The notes below the pieces were generated by a model that was given only the letters and a program-made list of their open reading frames with translations, searched no databases and was not told the DNA's origin. A DNA stretch of 64,000 nt, from contig DASXUJ010000127.1 in the NCBI GenBank assembly GCA_036504895.1, positions 1 through 64,000 on the forward strand, in the 5' to 3' direction. The translations under genes and the position numbers were made by a program. This document shows, piece after piece, positions 1 to 8,297 of the stretch; the stretch's first letter is position 1; the number at the start of each line of letters is the position of its first letter. Source of the DNA: Syntrophorhabdaceae bacterium (GTDB lineage Bacteria; Desulfobacterota; Syntrophorhabdia; Syntrophorhabdales; Syntrophorhabdaceae).

Positions 1-284
1 CGCACCTTCCCCTCGGGGTCCAGCCATGCAAAATAGGGCTCCGTCATGGAAGGGCCGAAGAAATGGCGGAATATCTCCGCCGCCTCGGGAGGCAGGTTCG
101 CTCCGGAATCGCTCCTGGTCCGATCGGCAAGGGCGACAGCCACGCTCTTTAAGGCCGAATCGGTCTCCTCATAGAGGGTATAGAAGACAATGGTGCACGC
201 GGCAAAGCCGAGGATGAGAAAGGTCACCGCGAAAAGGGCCGTGTACCAGAGGGTGATCCTCGTCCTGATGGACCGTATCCTCAC
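1..284 (-). CDS. sensor histidine kinase, N-terminal part (cut by window edge)
   Basis: Only about the first 94 codons are present and the kinase domains lie outside the window. The start is GTG at 284, overlapping the response-regulator stop as GTGA and preceded by a purine-rich AAGGAGGGG. The visible protein has a basic N-terminus (MRIRSIRTRIT), one hydrophobic segment at about residues 10-30 (WYTALFAVTFLILGF), then a soluble stretch that would be periplasmic. This layout and the 4-bp overlap with an OmpR-type regulator are typical of a membrane-bound class I histidine kinase. The signal it senses cannot be judged from this fragment. Confidence 0.8.
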   Translation of the reverse strand, partial: MRIRSIRTRITLWYTALFAVTFLILGFAACTIVFYTLYEETDSALKSVAVALADRTRSDSGANLPPEAAEIFRHFFGPSMTEPYFAWLDPEGKV

Positions 285-958
285 TCCTGCCCCTCCTTCA
301 GCACATAGCCCACACCCCGAACCGTATGGATGAGCTTCACGTCCCTGCCCGTGTCCACTTTTCGCCTCAGGTAATTTACGTATACGTCCACCACGTTGGT
401 TTCCGTATCGAAGTCATAGTTCCAGACCCGATCGATGATCGAGGTCCTCGTGAGGACCCTGCCGGGGTTACGCATGAGCAATTCGAGGAGGGCGAACTCT
501 TTCGTTGTAAGCTCTATGGCGCGGCCTCCTCTCGTCACGGTGCGACTCATCGGATCGAGGAGCAGATCGGCAACCTGCAGGGCCGGGGAGTTCTCGCTGC
601 CGCGGCGTCTGAGAAGGGCCCTCACCCGGGCGAGAAGCTCCTGGAAGATAAAGGGCTTGGTGAGGTAATCGTCCGCCCCGGAATCAAGACCCAGTACCTT
701 GTCCTCAATTGTGGCCCTCACCGTAAGGAGAAGGACGGGGACGGCCGATTTCTCCTGCCTAAGGGCAGTCAGCACCGCGAGACCGTCTTTTTTAGGCAGG
801 TAGATATCGAGAATAATGAGGTCGTAGGTGTCGTCGAGGGCCCGCGCAAGGCCTTCCTCACCGTCATGGACTGCATCCACCACGTACCCCTCTTCCTGAA
901 GGCCTTTCTTCACGAAATTGGCGACCTTTTTTTCATCCTCCACAACAAGTATCTTCAC
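281..958 (-). CDS. OmpR/PhoB-family response regulator
   Basis: DNA-binding response regulator of 225 aa. The receiver domain spans about residues 1-115, with acidic pocket E7/D8, phospho-acceptor D51 (LIILDIYLPKKDG), T79 and K101. A C-terminal winged helix follows at about 125-222 (TTKEFALLELL, HTVRGVGYVL). I chose the GTG start at 958 because the receiver domain begins directly after it and GGAGGGACAG precedes it; a longer open frame to 1078 adds low-complexity basic sequence unlike the family. It is translationally coupled to the kinase downstream. Sequence style is closest to CusR/MprA-like regulators, but the target genes are not evident. Confidence 0.92.
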   Translation of the reverse strand: MKILVVEDEKKVANFVKKGLQEEGYVVDAVHDGEEGLARALDDTYDLIILDIYLPKKDGLAVLTALRQEKSAVPVLLLTVRATIEDKVLGLDSGADDYLTKPFIFQELLARVRALLRRRGSENSPALQVADLLLDPMSRTVTRGGRAIELTTKEFALLELLMRNPGRVLTRTSIIDRVWNYDFDTETNVVDVYVNYLRRKVDTGRDVKLIHTVRGVGYVLKEGQE

Positions 959-1073
959 CCTGTCCCTCCGGTTCTTATTCCTTCCATCCCGGGAGCGAGG
1001 AAGTCCTCTATCCCGCCTCGCCCAATGATCGGGGCGTACCCTTCTCCTCAAAGGAATCCTTTCGTACACTCTT

Positions 1074-1101
1074 ATCATACCCCATATAGGGGCACAACCA
1101 A
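1074..1101 (-). promoter_or_regulatory. possible promoter of the two-component pair
   Basis: Reading the minus strand, TTGGTT (1101-1096) and TATGAT (1079-1074) are separated by 16 bp, and the spacer holds a small palindrome CCCC-ATATA-GGGG (1080-1092). The -35 element matches only weakly. The rest of the 305-bp gap (959-1263) shows no gene or other clear signal. Confidence 0.35.
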
Positions 1102-1263
1102 AATTAGAATGTTGATGGGGCTTTCACCCGGATCGGAAGAAAAAGAGATTCCTGATGCGGTGCCCGGCCATGGGCTGCACATACTTTCGCCGGGAACGCG
1201 GCCGTGGGACCGGATCCTTCCGGCGGCGGAGGGCGCGCCCTCTTCGCCACCGGGTTTTTGGGC

Positions 1264-2481
1264 CTATTGCCTGTAGTCTTCCAGGAAATCGGCCATCCGC
1301 TCGGCCACTGCCTTTATCTCCTCCACGGTAGGCAGAAAGACCACGCGGAAATGGTCGGGGGCATGCCAGTTGAATCCCGTCCCCTGTACCATGAGCACTT
1401 TCTTCTCGATGAGAAAATCGAGGAGAAATTTTTGATCGTCGTAAATGCCGAACTTCTCCACATCCACTTTAGGGAAAATATAGAGGGCGCCCATCGGTTT
1501 TACACACGTGATGCCGGGTATGGAGTTGAAAGACTCGTACGCGGCCTTCCTCTGCTCGAAAAGCCTGCCTCCCGGGGAGATGAGCTGCTTTAAGCTTTGG
1601 TAGCCGCCGAGGGCGGTCTGGATAATAAGCTGGGCCGCCATATTGCCGCACATCCTCATGTTCGAGAGCACGTCGAGGCCCTCCGTGATGTAATCCTGGG
1701 CATGGGTCTTCTTCCCGCTCACGATCATCCACCCTGCCCTCACTCCCGGAATACGATGGGATTTCGACAAGCCGTTGAAGGTCACGAAAAAGACGTCGTT
1801 GGAAAGGGAGGCGAGGGGCACGTGCTCGGCCCCGTCATAGAGGATCTGGTCGTATATTTCATCGGAAAAGATGATGAGGTCATGTCTTTCCGCCATCTCG
1901 ACGATCTTGAGCAGCAGTTCGGGCGGATAGACCGCGCCGGTGGGGTTATTCGGGTTGATGATGACGATGCCCCGGGTTTTCGGGGTAATCTTCGATTCCA
2001 TATCCTTGATATCGGGATACCAGTCGGACGATTCGTCGCACACGTAATGGACCGCAGTGCCGCCGGACAGGGTCACTGCCGCGGTCCAGAGGGGATAGTC
2101 CGGAGAAGGCACGAGCATTTCATCGCCATTATCGAGGAGGGCCTGCATGGCCATCATGATCATCTCCGAGACCCCGTTGCCCACGAAAATGTCCTCGATC
2201 CCCACGTCTTCAATCCCTCGCACCTGGCACTGCTGCATGATTGCCTTCCGTGCCGCAAAAAGGCCCTTCGAGTCCCCGTACGCCTGGGCAGACCGTATAT
2301 TGACCGTCAGATCGTGGATTATCTCATCCGGCGCATTGATCCCGAAGGCAGGGGGATTTCCGCTGTTGAGCTTTATAATCGTATACCCTTCATCCTCGAG
2401 CCGTTTCGCCTCTTTGAGAAGGGGTCCCCTGATCTCGTAACATATATTATCCATTTTATTAGATTTCACGATTTTCCGCAT
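1264..2481 (-). CDS. alaA: alanine aminotransferase (AlaA type)
   Basis: PLP-dependent class I/II aminotransferase of 405 aa, the usual length for AlaA, which interconverts pyruvate plus glutamate with alanine plus 2-oxoglutarate. The whole protein follows the AlaA pattern: MDNICYEIRGPLLKEAKRL near the start, YPLWTAAVTLSGG (129-141), the INPNNPTGAVY loop (175-185), and the Schiff-base lysine K240 in FNGLSKSHR, the same position as in the E. coli enzyme. GGYQSLKQLISPGGRL and FNWHAPDHFRVV further support it. The ATG at 2481 has AAGGAG just upstream. It is monocistronic, downstream of the mosaic repeat block. Confidence 0.93.
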   Translation of the reverse strand: MRKIVKSNKMDNICYEIRGPLLKEAKRLEDEGYTIIKLNSGNPPAFGINAPDEIIHDLTVNIRSAQAYGDSKGLFAARKAIMQQCQVRGIEDVGIEDIFVGNGVSEMIMMAMQALLDNGDEMLVPSPDYPLWTAAVTLSGGTAVHYVCDESSDWYPDIKDMESKITPKTRGIVIINPNNPTGAVYPPELLLKIVEMAERHDLIIFSDEIYDQILYDGAEHVPLASLSNDVFFVTFNGLSKSHRIPGVRAGWMIVSGKKTHAQDYITEGLDVLSNMRMCGNMAAQLIIQTALGGYQSLKQLISPGGRLFEQRKAAYESFNSIPGITCVKPMGALYIFPKVDVEKFGIYDDQKFLLDFLIEKKVLMVQGTGFNWHAPDHFRVVFLPTVEEIKAVAERMADFLEDYRQ

Positions 2482-2591
2482 AGGCTCCTTTACCCCCGGA
2501 GGGTATTCCGTACTGCTAAACCGGTTCCACTATTATTAAGAAAAGAGCGCCCCTTGTCAAGTGAAGGGGCTCACGTCGCCAACTGTTATGG

Positions 2592-2743
2592 GGGCTCACG
2601 TCGCCCCCTCGCCCGGCGAAGCCGGGTGAGCCTCCCCTTCTCGCTCGCTGGGCGAGCTAAAGGGACGCGGGAAGGGCCTTACTCTTAGTCCTTTCCGCAT
2701 CAACGCACGAACGCTTTACATGCATCCACCGTTTTAATTATAA
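2592..2743 (-). repeat. mosaic palindromic repeat, tandem copy 1 (152 bp)
   Basis: First of two adjacent near-identical units. In order it holds GGGCTCACGTCGCCCC (module C), a hairpin CCCGGCGAAGCCGGG (module B), CTCGCTCGCTGGGCGAGCT (module A hairpin), then about 90 bp of unique tail ending CCGTTTTAATTATAA. Stray C modules precede it at 2566-2580. The strand given is the reading direction A-B-C, which I use as reference for the family. No open frame is credible here. Confidence 0.85.
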
Positions 2744-2917
2744 GGGCTCACGTCGCCCCCTCGCCCGGCGAAGCCGGGTGAGCCTCCCCTCGCTTAAGGC
2801 GCCTACTTTTGGTCTCGCTCGCTGGGCGAGCTAAAGGGACGCGGGAAGGGCCTTACTCTTAGTCCTTTCCGCATCAACGCACGAACGCTTTACATGCATC
2901 CACCGTTTTAATTATAA
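2744..2917 (-). repeat. mosaic palindromic repeat, tandem copy 2 (174 bp, 22-bp insert)
   Basis: Repeats copy 1 essentially base for base, starting immediately at its end. The difference is an extra 22 bp between modules B and A containing GCTTAAGGCGCCTACTTTTG. That insert is itself a member of the family (module D, in inverse CAAAAGTAGGCGCCTTAAGC), seen on its own at 22245, 10662, 10583 and 59141. The tail again ends CCGTTTTAATTATAA. Confidence 0.85.
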
Positions 2918-3002
2918 GGGCTCACGTCGCCCCGCTTAAAGCGCGGCGTGAGGCACCTGCTGTTGGCTACTGGTCAGGCGGCAAAGCCGTCTGAGTCTCA
3001 CC
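2918..3002 (-). repeat. partial third copy of the mosaic repeat
   Basis: Begins with module C (GGGCTCACGTCGCCCC) directly after copy 2, followed by a D-like GCTTAAAGCG and a B-like hairpin GGCGGCAAAGCCGTCTGAG. It then decays into unique sequence. The remainder of the gap to 3185 contains no recognised feature except the ribosome-binding site of the next gene. Confidence 0.6.
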
Positions 3003-3185
3003 GCGCCCGCTCCCCGCATTTCCGGCTTCCTCGTTAAGAAATCTTTTGCGTGACCGAAAAAGATAATGTATGCTTGTGCGTCTTGATTAGTAAATTAATT
3101 CAGGTATGTACCGGCTGTCGAGGGCCTGCCCCGGAACAGCCGCGATATAAGACCTGTCTGTGCCCGGTATTAAGGAGAACTTTTC

Positions 3186-4259
3186 ATGAATAAAGAAAAA
3201 TTTATGCCCATCCCTCCCGGCGCCATCATACCAGGGAGTATGCCCCAATTTGAGATTTATGTCCTTTCGACTCAAGGGAATTTCGTCCTCTGGGCGCTTA
3301 AAGGCAAGGAGGTTACTCCCGAGCAGCTTGGCAAGCTCACCGAAAGCGGACCGCGGGAGGTCTTCATCTCCCTTGCGGAAGAGTTCAAGTACGAGCAATA
3401 CCTCGAGGGGCACCTTGGGAAGATTCTCGAAAACCATGCATTATCGGACGATCAGAAGGGGGAGATCTTCAGCAGGGTCTCGACCAATGTCCTCAAAGAA
3501 GCCTTTGAAAATGCCTTCGGCCTCGGAATCATGAGTGAAGACGCCTTTGAGAGGACCCAGGTCATGGTGAGAAATGCCCTCTGTTACGTGGCGGAATCAG
3601 GGTCCCTCCAGGCCCTGGCCAAGATGATCGGACACGACTACCAGACCTACACCCATGCAACAAAGGTGTTGTGGCTCACAGTGGCGTTTTTGAGGGAGAA
3701 CGTCCATATCCTCGAGACTATCGAGCCCAGTTACAAATCCGCGGATGAGGACCGGAAGATGGAAATCCTGAAGCAATGCGGTGTGGCGGCGCTCCTCCAC
3801 GACATCGGCAAGGCGTCCATCGCGCCGGAGATTCTCAATAAGGTAGATCCCTTAAGCTCGGGCGAGTGGGAGGACATCAAGCGTCACCCGGTGAACGGGG
3901 TATCCATGCTCCTCGATACCGATGTTCCTTCTTTCGTGAAGAGGGCGGTCCTCCACCACCATGAGGATTTCCATGGCGGAGGATACCCCATGGGGCTCGA
4001 AGGAAGCAATATCAGCATTCTCGCGCGGGTACTGCGGATTATCGACGTCTTCGATGCCATGACATCCCGCCGCCCCTATAAGGCGCCGATTTCTCCCGGA
4101 AAAGCCGTGAAGATTATGGTAGGCACCCCTCCCGACACAAAGAAGGAAGAGTCCGGGCCCGACAGGAAAAACCAGGACCTGGGTATGAGACGGTGCTTCG
4201 ACGAGGGACTGCTCCGCAAGTTTATACTCTTTCTCGGAAACGCCCGCCTCACCGACTGA
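3186..4259 (+). CDS. HD-GYP domain protein, probable cyclic-di-GMP phosphodiesterase
   Basis: 357 aa, with an N-terminal region of about 150 residues that I do not recognise (many HD-GYP proteins carry a small sensory domain here) and a C-terminal HD-GYP domain. The diagnostic residues are present: H156, the HD pair in LLHDIGKA (203-210), H234 in KRHPVNG, the signature HHHEDFHGGGYPMG (257-270), and RIIDVFDAMTSRRPYK (284-299). In characterised family members this domain hydrolyses c-di-GMP using a metal centre. The ATG at 3186 has AAGGAG with 8-nt spacing. It sits alone after the repeat block and next to motility and sensing genes. The last 45 residues after the domain are not conserved in any way I can see. 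Confidence 0.9.
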   Translation: MNKEKFMPIPPGAIIPGSMPQFEIYVLSTQGNFVLWALKGKEVTPEQLGKLTESGPREVFISLAEEFKYEQYLEGHLGKILENHALSDDQKGEIFSRVSTNVLKEAFENAFGLGIMSEDAFERTQVMVRNALCYVAESGSLQALAKMIGHDYQTYTHATKVLWLTVAFLRENVHILETIEPSYKSADEDRKMEILKQCGVAALLHDIGKASIAPEILNKVDPLSSGEWEDIKRHPVNGVSMLLDTDVPSFVKRAVLHHHEDFHGGGYPMGLEGSNISILARVLRIIDVFDAMTSRRPYKAPISPGKAVKIMVGTPPDTKKEESGPDRKNQDLGMRRCFDEGLLRKFILFLGNARLTD

Positions 4260-4474
4260 TTTCTTGGGTTTTCCTCTTGTAATTCCCAGGGCATATCATT
4301 AAAATGAGGAGAGATTAGTTTCCCTTTCCATGTGGGGTGGTCTCCGAAGACGCCGTAGAGCGGCAACGGCGAGTGTGTTCTCTACAGTCCTGTGTCTGCC
4401 CTCTAAAAAACAAAGGATATGATTTCAGTGAATAAGGCATTAACCTTTCTCCCCCGCTGTTCGAGGTGCCCTTC

Positions 4475-5362
4475 ATGCGTCTGTTGATCGTCACCGCCAC
4501 GATAATGACCTCTTTTCTGGCGGTCACCATGATCTTCTACAGGATGAGGTACAGGAGATACCCGGGCTTCGGGCAGTGGACCGCGGGTACCATAATAATA
4601 GCCGTCGCTCACCTCGCCCTTGCCCTGCGCGGCCTGATTCCGTTGAGCTGGTCCATCCTGGGAAGCAATATGAGTTTCGTCCTGGGCTTCGTCCTCTATC
4701 TCGACGGGATGCGCAGGTTTCTGAACCTTTCCCGCCTGCCCCTTATCTGGTATGCCCTGCCGGCGGCAGAGGGCGCATTCTGCGCCTACTTTTATTTTAT
4801 TCAGGATTCGACTGCTTTGCGTATTGTCGCTTTCTCAGCGGCCTTCGCGATCCCCCACATCACCACAATCGTGCTGGTCCTGCGCCACATGAATAAGGAG
4901 AAGCTTCTCTTTTATCCCATCATCGCGATCGAAATGGGCCTGGCGAACATCGCCATACTCGGCCGCGCCGCATGGGTAACGACCGTTCCCGGTTTCATCT
5001 TTTACATGGAATCCCCTGTACAGGACGCCTTTTTTATCGTGATCCTGGTAATGCTCATCGCGGTTACCCTTTCATTTATCATGCTCAATAACGAGCGCCT
5101 GGAAAAGGAGCTCTTTACCGCAGATAAGGACCTCAAGATAAAGGTGGGGGAACTGGAAAAGGCGATGTCGGAGGTCAAGGCCTTAGGCGGTCTCCTCCCC
5201 ATCTGCGCAAGCTGCAAGAAGATATGCGACGACAAGGGGAAATGGCACCAGATCGAAGCCTATATCAGCGAGCGTTCCGAAGCCGATTTCAGCCATGGCA
5301 TCTGCCCTGAATGTGCCCGAAAGCTCTATCCCGACTATTGGGACCGCAAAGGCAAGGCATAG
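4475..5362 (+). CDS. multi-TM membrane protein with C-terminal Cys-rich sensor-type tail
   Basis: About 295 aa. The N-terminal two thirds contain roughly seven hydrophobic segments, as in small integral-membrane sensors, followed by a short coiled stretch (LEKELFTADKDLKIKVGELEKAM). The tail reads GLLPICASCKKICDDKG, then CPECARKLYPDYW, two CxxC pairs that could bind zinc. The same tail is common at the end of PAS-domain and response-regulator proteins of Deltaproteobacteria, so the protein probably signals, but no kinase or cyclase domain is present. I prefer the ATG at 4475 (GAGG 9 nt upstream) over an in-frame GTG at 4466. The preceding 215-bp gap holds no clear feature. Confidence 0.7.
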   Translation: MRLLIVTATIMTSFLAVTMIFYRMRYRRYPGFGQWTAGTIIIAVAHLALALRGLIPLSWSILGSNMSFVLGFVLYLDGMRRFLNLSRLPLIWYALPAAEGAFCAYFYFIQDSTALRIVAFSAAFAIPHITTIVLVLRHMNKEKLLFYPIIAIEMGLANIAILGRAAWVTTVPGFIFYMESPVQDAFFIVILVMLIAVTLSFIMLNNERLEKELFTADKDLKIKVGELEKAMSEVKALGGLLPICASCKKICDDKGKWHQIEAYISERSEADFSHGICPECARKLYPDYWDRKGKA

Positions 5363-5416
5363 TACTTGTGATTTTCCCGTTTTAAATTTCGGACAATCTA
5401 TCTGTTGCCCTCCCCT

Positions 5417-5443
5417 TAAGAGATTTACCTGATCTGACGATAT
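5417..5443 (+). promoter_or_regulatory. candidate sigma-28 (FliA-type) promoter of the chemoreceptor gene
   Basis: TAAG (5417-5420), 15 bp, then GACGATAT (5436-5443) resembles the flagellar sigma-28 pattern TAAA-N15-GCCGATAA (9 of 12 positions). It lies about 60 bp upstream of a methyl-accepting chemotaxis gene, a class often under this sigma factor. Confidence 0.4.
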
Positions 5444-5505
5444 ACCTAGCACAGACCCGCTACGCTTGAGAGGCGGGCATGATAGAAAGACAGGAGAAAT
5501 ACCTC

Positions 5506-7146
5506 ATGCGCGCAATGTTCGAAAACCTTCGCATCAAGACCCAGCTCTTCCTTCTGGGAGGCATAATGATCGCGGGACTGGTCCTCTTCGGGGCCACCGC
5601 CTTCTACACCATTCAGGAAATAAAGGTAAACGGCCCGGTGTACACCCATATTGTCGAAGGAAAGGACCTCATCGCCGACATCCTTCCGCCCCCCGGGTAT
5701 ATTATCGAGTCATACCTTACCATAACACAGTTGGCGGAAGAGCAGGAGCAGGCGAAGCAGAAGAGTTTGATGGAGAAACTGAAAACTCTAAAAGGGGAGT
5801 ACGAGGAGAGGAACCAGTTTTGGAAGAAGGTCCTTGCCGAAGGGCCCATGAAAGAGATACTGGTGAAGAAAAGTTTCGAGCCTGCGAAGGAGTTCTATGA
5901 AAAGGCGGAAAGAGAGTTTTTTCCTGCAGTCCTGTCCGGAGATGCCGGAAAGGTCAAGGCAGTGAAGGCCGATCTGTCAAAGGTTTACGAAACCCACCGC
6001 CTCGCGATCGACGAACTGGTAAAAAAGGCGAACGAGCGGACCAAATCTGACGAGGCCGTTGCCTCCACGACAATTGCAAAGATGATCACCCTCCTCATCG
6101 TCATCGTCTGCCTCACTCTGGCAGCCGGTGTCACGGCCACCCTCTTCATTATCCGGAGCATTACGAAGCCCCTTGGCGAAGCGACCGCCGTGTCCGAAGA
6201 ACTGGCAGGCGGCAACCTGAGGGTCGAGATACGGGAAGGGGGCACGAATGAAACCGGCCGGCTCCTTGCATCGATGAAAAAGATGGTTGAGGGCACGAGA
6301 AGAATGATCACAGAGGTGAAGACGTCGGCAAGGAGCGTCACTTCAGCGAGTCACGGGTTAAGCGCCGGAGCCGAACAGTTGGCCAGGGGCGGGGTAGCCC
6401 AACTCGAACGGACAATCCAGGTTTCCGCCGCGTCAGAGGAGATGTCCCAGGCCTCTCTGGATATCGCAAAGAATGCGGGCAGCATCTCGGAATCAGCGAA
6501 CGCCATGGTGGACATTGCGGAAAACGGCAGCTCTATCGTAAATAGATCGGTGGCTGAGGTAAGGCAGATCGCGGAGACGGTCACGAAATCCTCCGAATTT
6601 GTAAAGGGTCTCGGAAGCCAATCGGAAAAGATAAGCGAAATAGTGCAGGTCATCAACGACATCGCCGATCAGACGAACCTGCTCGCCCTGAATGCCGCCA
6701 TCGAGGCGGCGCGGGCCGGAGAAGCGGGACGGGGATTTGCGGTGGTAGCCGACGAGGTGAAGAAACTCGCCGAGAGGACGAGCACGTCGACCCGGGAAAT
6801 AGGCGATATGATAGGCGGCATAAAATCCGGCGTGGGGAAGGCGGTAGAATCCATGGATGAGGCCGCCGAAAGTGTAAAGGCAGGCGTCGAGCTTTCGAAT
6901 GAAGCAGGGGCCGCATTGACGGAGATCGTGTCGAGCGCGTCGAGCCTGCAGGCCCTGGTGCAGCAGATTGCGGCTGCCATAGAGGAGATGAATTCCTCGA
7001 CAGAGCAGATTGCAAAAGACATGGAAGAAGTTGCAGGCGTGACAAAGGAATCTTCCCACACCGCGGACGAGGTTACCCGGGCTGCCCTCGATCTTCACAG
7101 CCTCTCCGAGACATTGGAGAACTCGGTGGCCGAATTCAGGATATAA
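5506..7146 (+). CDS. methyl-accepting chemotaxis protein
   Basis: Chemoreceptor of about 546 aa. A first membrane helix lies near residues 12-33 ([16 protein letters not shown]), then a periplasmic mostly helical region of about 160 residues of the four-helix-bundle type, a second membrane helix around 185-210 ([16 protein letters not shown]), a HAMP linker ([10 protein letters not shown]), and a long cytoplasmic signalling domain with the hairpin tip [20 protein letters not shown]. It would relay ligand binding to CheA/CheW, none of which is in the window. I use ATG 5506, which has AGGAG upstream, rather than the in-frame ATG at 5479. The 3' end overlaps the convergent gene by 11 bp. Confidence 0.92.
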   Translation: MRAMFENLRIKTQLFLLGGIMIAGLVLFGATAFYTIQEIKVNGPVYTHIVEGKDLIADILPPPGYIIESYLTITQLAEEQEQAKQKSLMEKLKTLKGEYEERNQFWKKVLAEGPMKEILVKKSFEPAKEFYEKAEREFFPAVLSGDAGKVKAVKADLSKVYETHRLAIDELVKKANERTKSDEAVASTTIAKMITLLIVIVCLTLAAGVTATLFIIRSITKPLGEATAVSEELAGGNLRVEIREGGTNETGRLLASMKKMVEGTRRMITEVKTSARSVTSASHGLSAGAEQLARGGVAQLERTIQVSAASEEMSQASLDIAKNAGSISESANAMVDIAENGSSIVNRSVAEVRQIAETVTKSSEFVKGLGSQSEKISEIVQVINDIADQTNLLALNAAIEAARAGEAGRGFAVVADEVKKLAERTSTSTREIGDMIGGIKSGVGKAVESMDEAAESVKAGVELSNEAGAALTEIVSSASSLQALVQQIAAAIEEMNSSTEQIAKDMEEVAGVTKESSHTADEVTRAALDLHSLSETLENSVAEFRI

Positions 7147-8023
7147 GAAGGCCGGTGTGCCTGGAGGTGGATCCGGCGGGGGTGGCGATAAAGCCCTTGA
7201 CCACGGGATATTCCGTGCCCTGGACCATCCTGGTGCTCACGAAGTATCCCACGATGGTCTTTCCACTTACGCCATTGGCATAGGTAGCGCGGGCACCGGG
7301 GAAGTCAAGGGCGGTAAACGAGACCCCGTCGTAGAGGAAACCATGGTCGATCTTCCGGGCATCACGATAGGTTCCCACGATATTGTTGCCGCTTATGCCG
7401 TTTGCCTCACTTGACAGGGCTCCGGGGAAATCGATGGTCATGAAAGTGGCGCCGTCATAGAGAAAGCCGTGTTTCCCGTAGCGGCCGTCCCAGTAGGTAC
7501 CCACGATCTTATTCCCGCTTATGCCATGGGCCTCGGTAAAAATCGCGCCGGGGAAATCGAAGGCGGTGAATTTGGCGCCGTCATAGAGAAACGCACGGGC
7601 CGTCCCGGCGTTTCCATCGTAGATAGAGCCCACAATCTTCTCCCCATCGATGCCGCTAAGAGTGGTCAGGTATTTCGTATCGGGATAGTTGAAGGTGGTG
7701 AAATTAACGCCGTCATATATGAATCCACCGTTGTAACGGCCCTGGGACGACCCCACAATTTTTTTCCCGCTTATCCCTCCCACAAAAGTGCAGGGGAAGA
7801 CGTCCGGATAGTAGAACGAGCTGAAGCGCGAGCCGTCGTAGAGAAAACCGAAGGTAGCTCCACCGTGGGATCCCACGATCCTGGCGCCGTCCACTGCCTG
7901 TGGCAGCGTATCGACGCTGTCCGGATTTTCGAGTATGGTATAAGTATACCCGGCACACGCACCTCCCGGAAAGGCAACCATCGCTCCCACCAGGAGAAGC
8001 ATTGCAAAAAGTACCGACCTCAT
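7136..8023 (-). CDS. secreted HAF-like repeat protein
   Basis: 295 aa with a clear signal peptide (hydrophobic core [13 protein letters not shown], cleavage after GGACA). The mature part is built of about six repeats of 35-45 residues with the theme [11 protein letters not shown]...GFLYDG..F...DFPGA. This resembles the HAF extracellular repeat family, probably a beta-rich propeller-like fold, but I could not test that. Start ATG 8023 follows AAGGGAATC; a longer frame to 8089 adds charged residues before the signal peptide. The next gene on the strand shares the repeat, so the two are paralogues. The function is unknown; a surface or secreted binding role is only inference. Confidence 0.75.
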   Translation of the reverse strand: MRSVLFAMLLLVGAMVAFPGGACAGYTYTILENPDSVDTLPQAVDGARIVGSHGGATFGFLYDGSRFSSFYYPDVFPCTFVGGISGKKIVGSSQGRYNGGFIYDGVNFTTFNYPDTKYLTTLSGIDGEKIVGSIYDGNAGTARAFLYDGAKFTAFDFPGAIFTEAHGISGNKIVGTYWDGRYGKHGFLYDGATFMTIDFPGALSSEANGISGNNIVGTYRDARKIDHGFLYDGVSFTALDFPGARATYANGVSGKTIVGYFVSTRMVQGTEYPVVKGFIATPAGSTSRHTGLLIS

Positions 8024-8249
8024 GATAAGATTCCCTTTGTATTTCAAGCCCTTTAGACCGTCCTTCTCTTCGTGTGCCCTCTTTGGCAATATCCATAATA
8101 CCCCGGGTGAATGGTCCTTTCCATCGCTGAACCACTAATTGTTACATAATCGTTTGAATGACATCCGATACTATATGGGAAGAAAGCGGTTCCAATCCGG
8201 TTGGATGGGTCCGGTTAATTCTCTGTTCCTTCTCCCGGTATGTGTTGCC

Positions 8250-8286
8250 GGAGGAGGGTCCTTATTCTGCCGACAAACCCTCCTCC
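8250..8286 (-). terminator. possible terminator hairpin after the 657-aa secreted protein gene
   Basis: A perfect 10-bp inverted repeat (GGAGGAGGGT / ACCCTCCTCC) with a 17-nt loop lies 12 bp beyond the stop of the minus-strand gene. There is no T-run on that strand, so it is a weak terminator call. Confidence 0.4.
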
Positions 8287-8297
8287 CCCACTCTCGG

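Noticed and set aside
2592-3002. Considered as an insertion sequence or CRISPR
   Set aside because: No transposase frame, no spacer structure and no defined terminal repeats; it fits an interspersed palindromic repeat family better.
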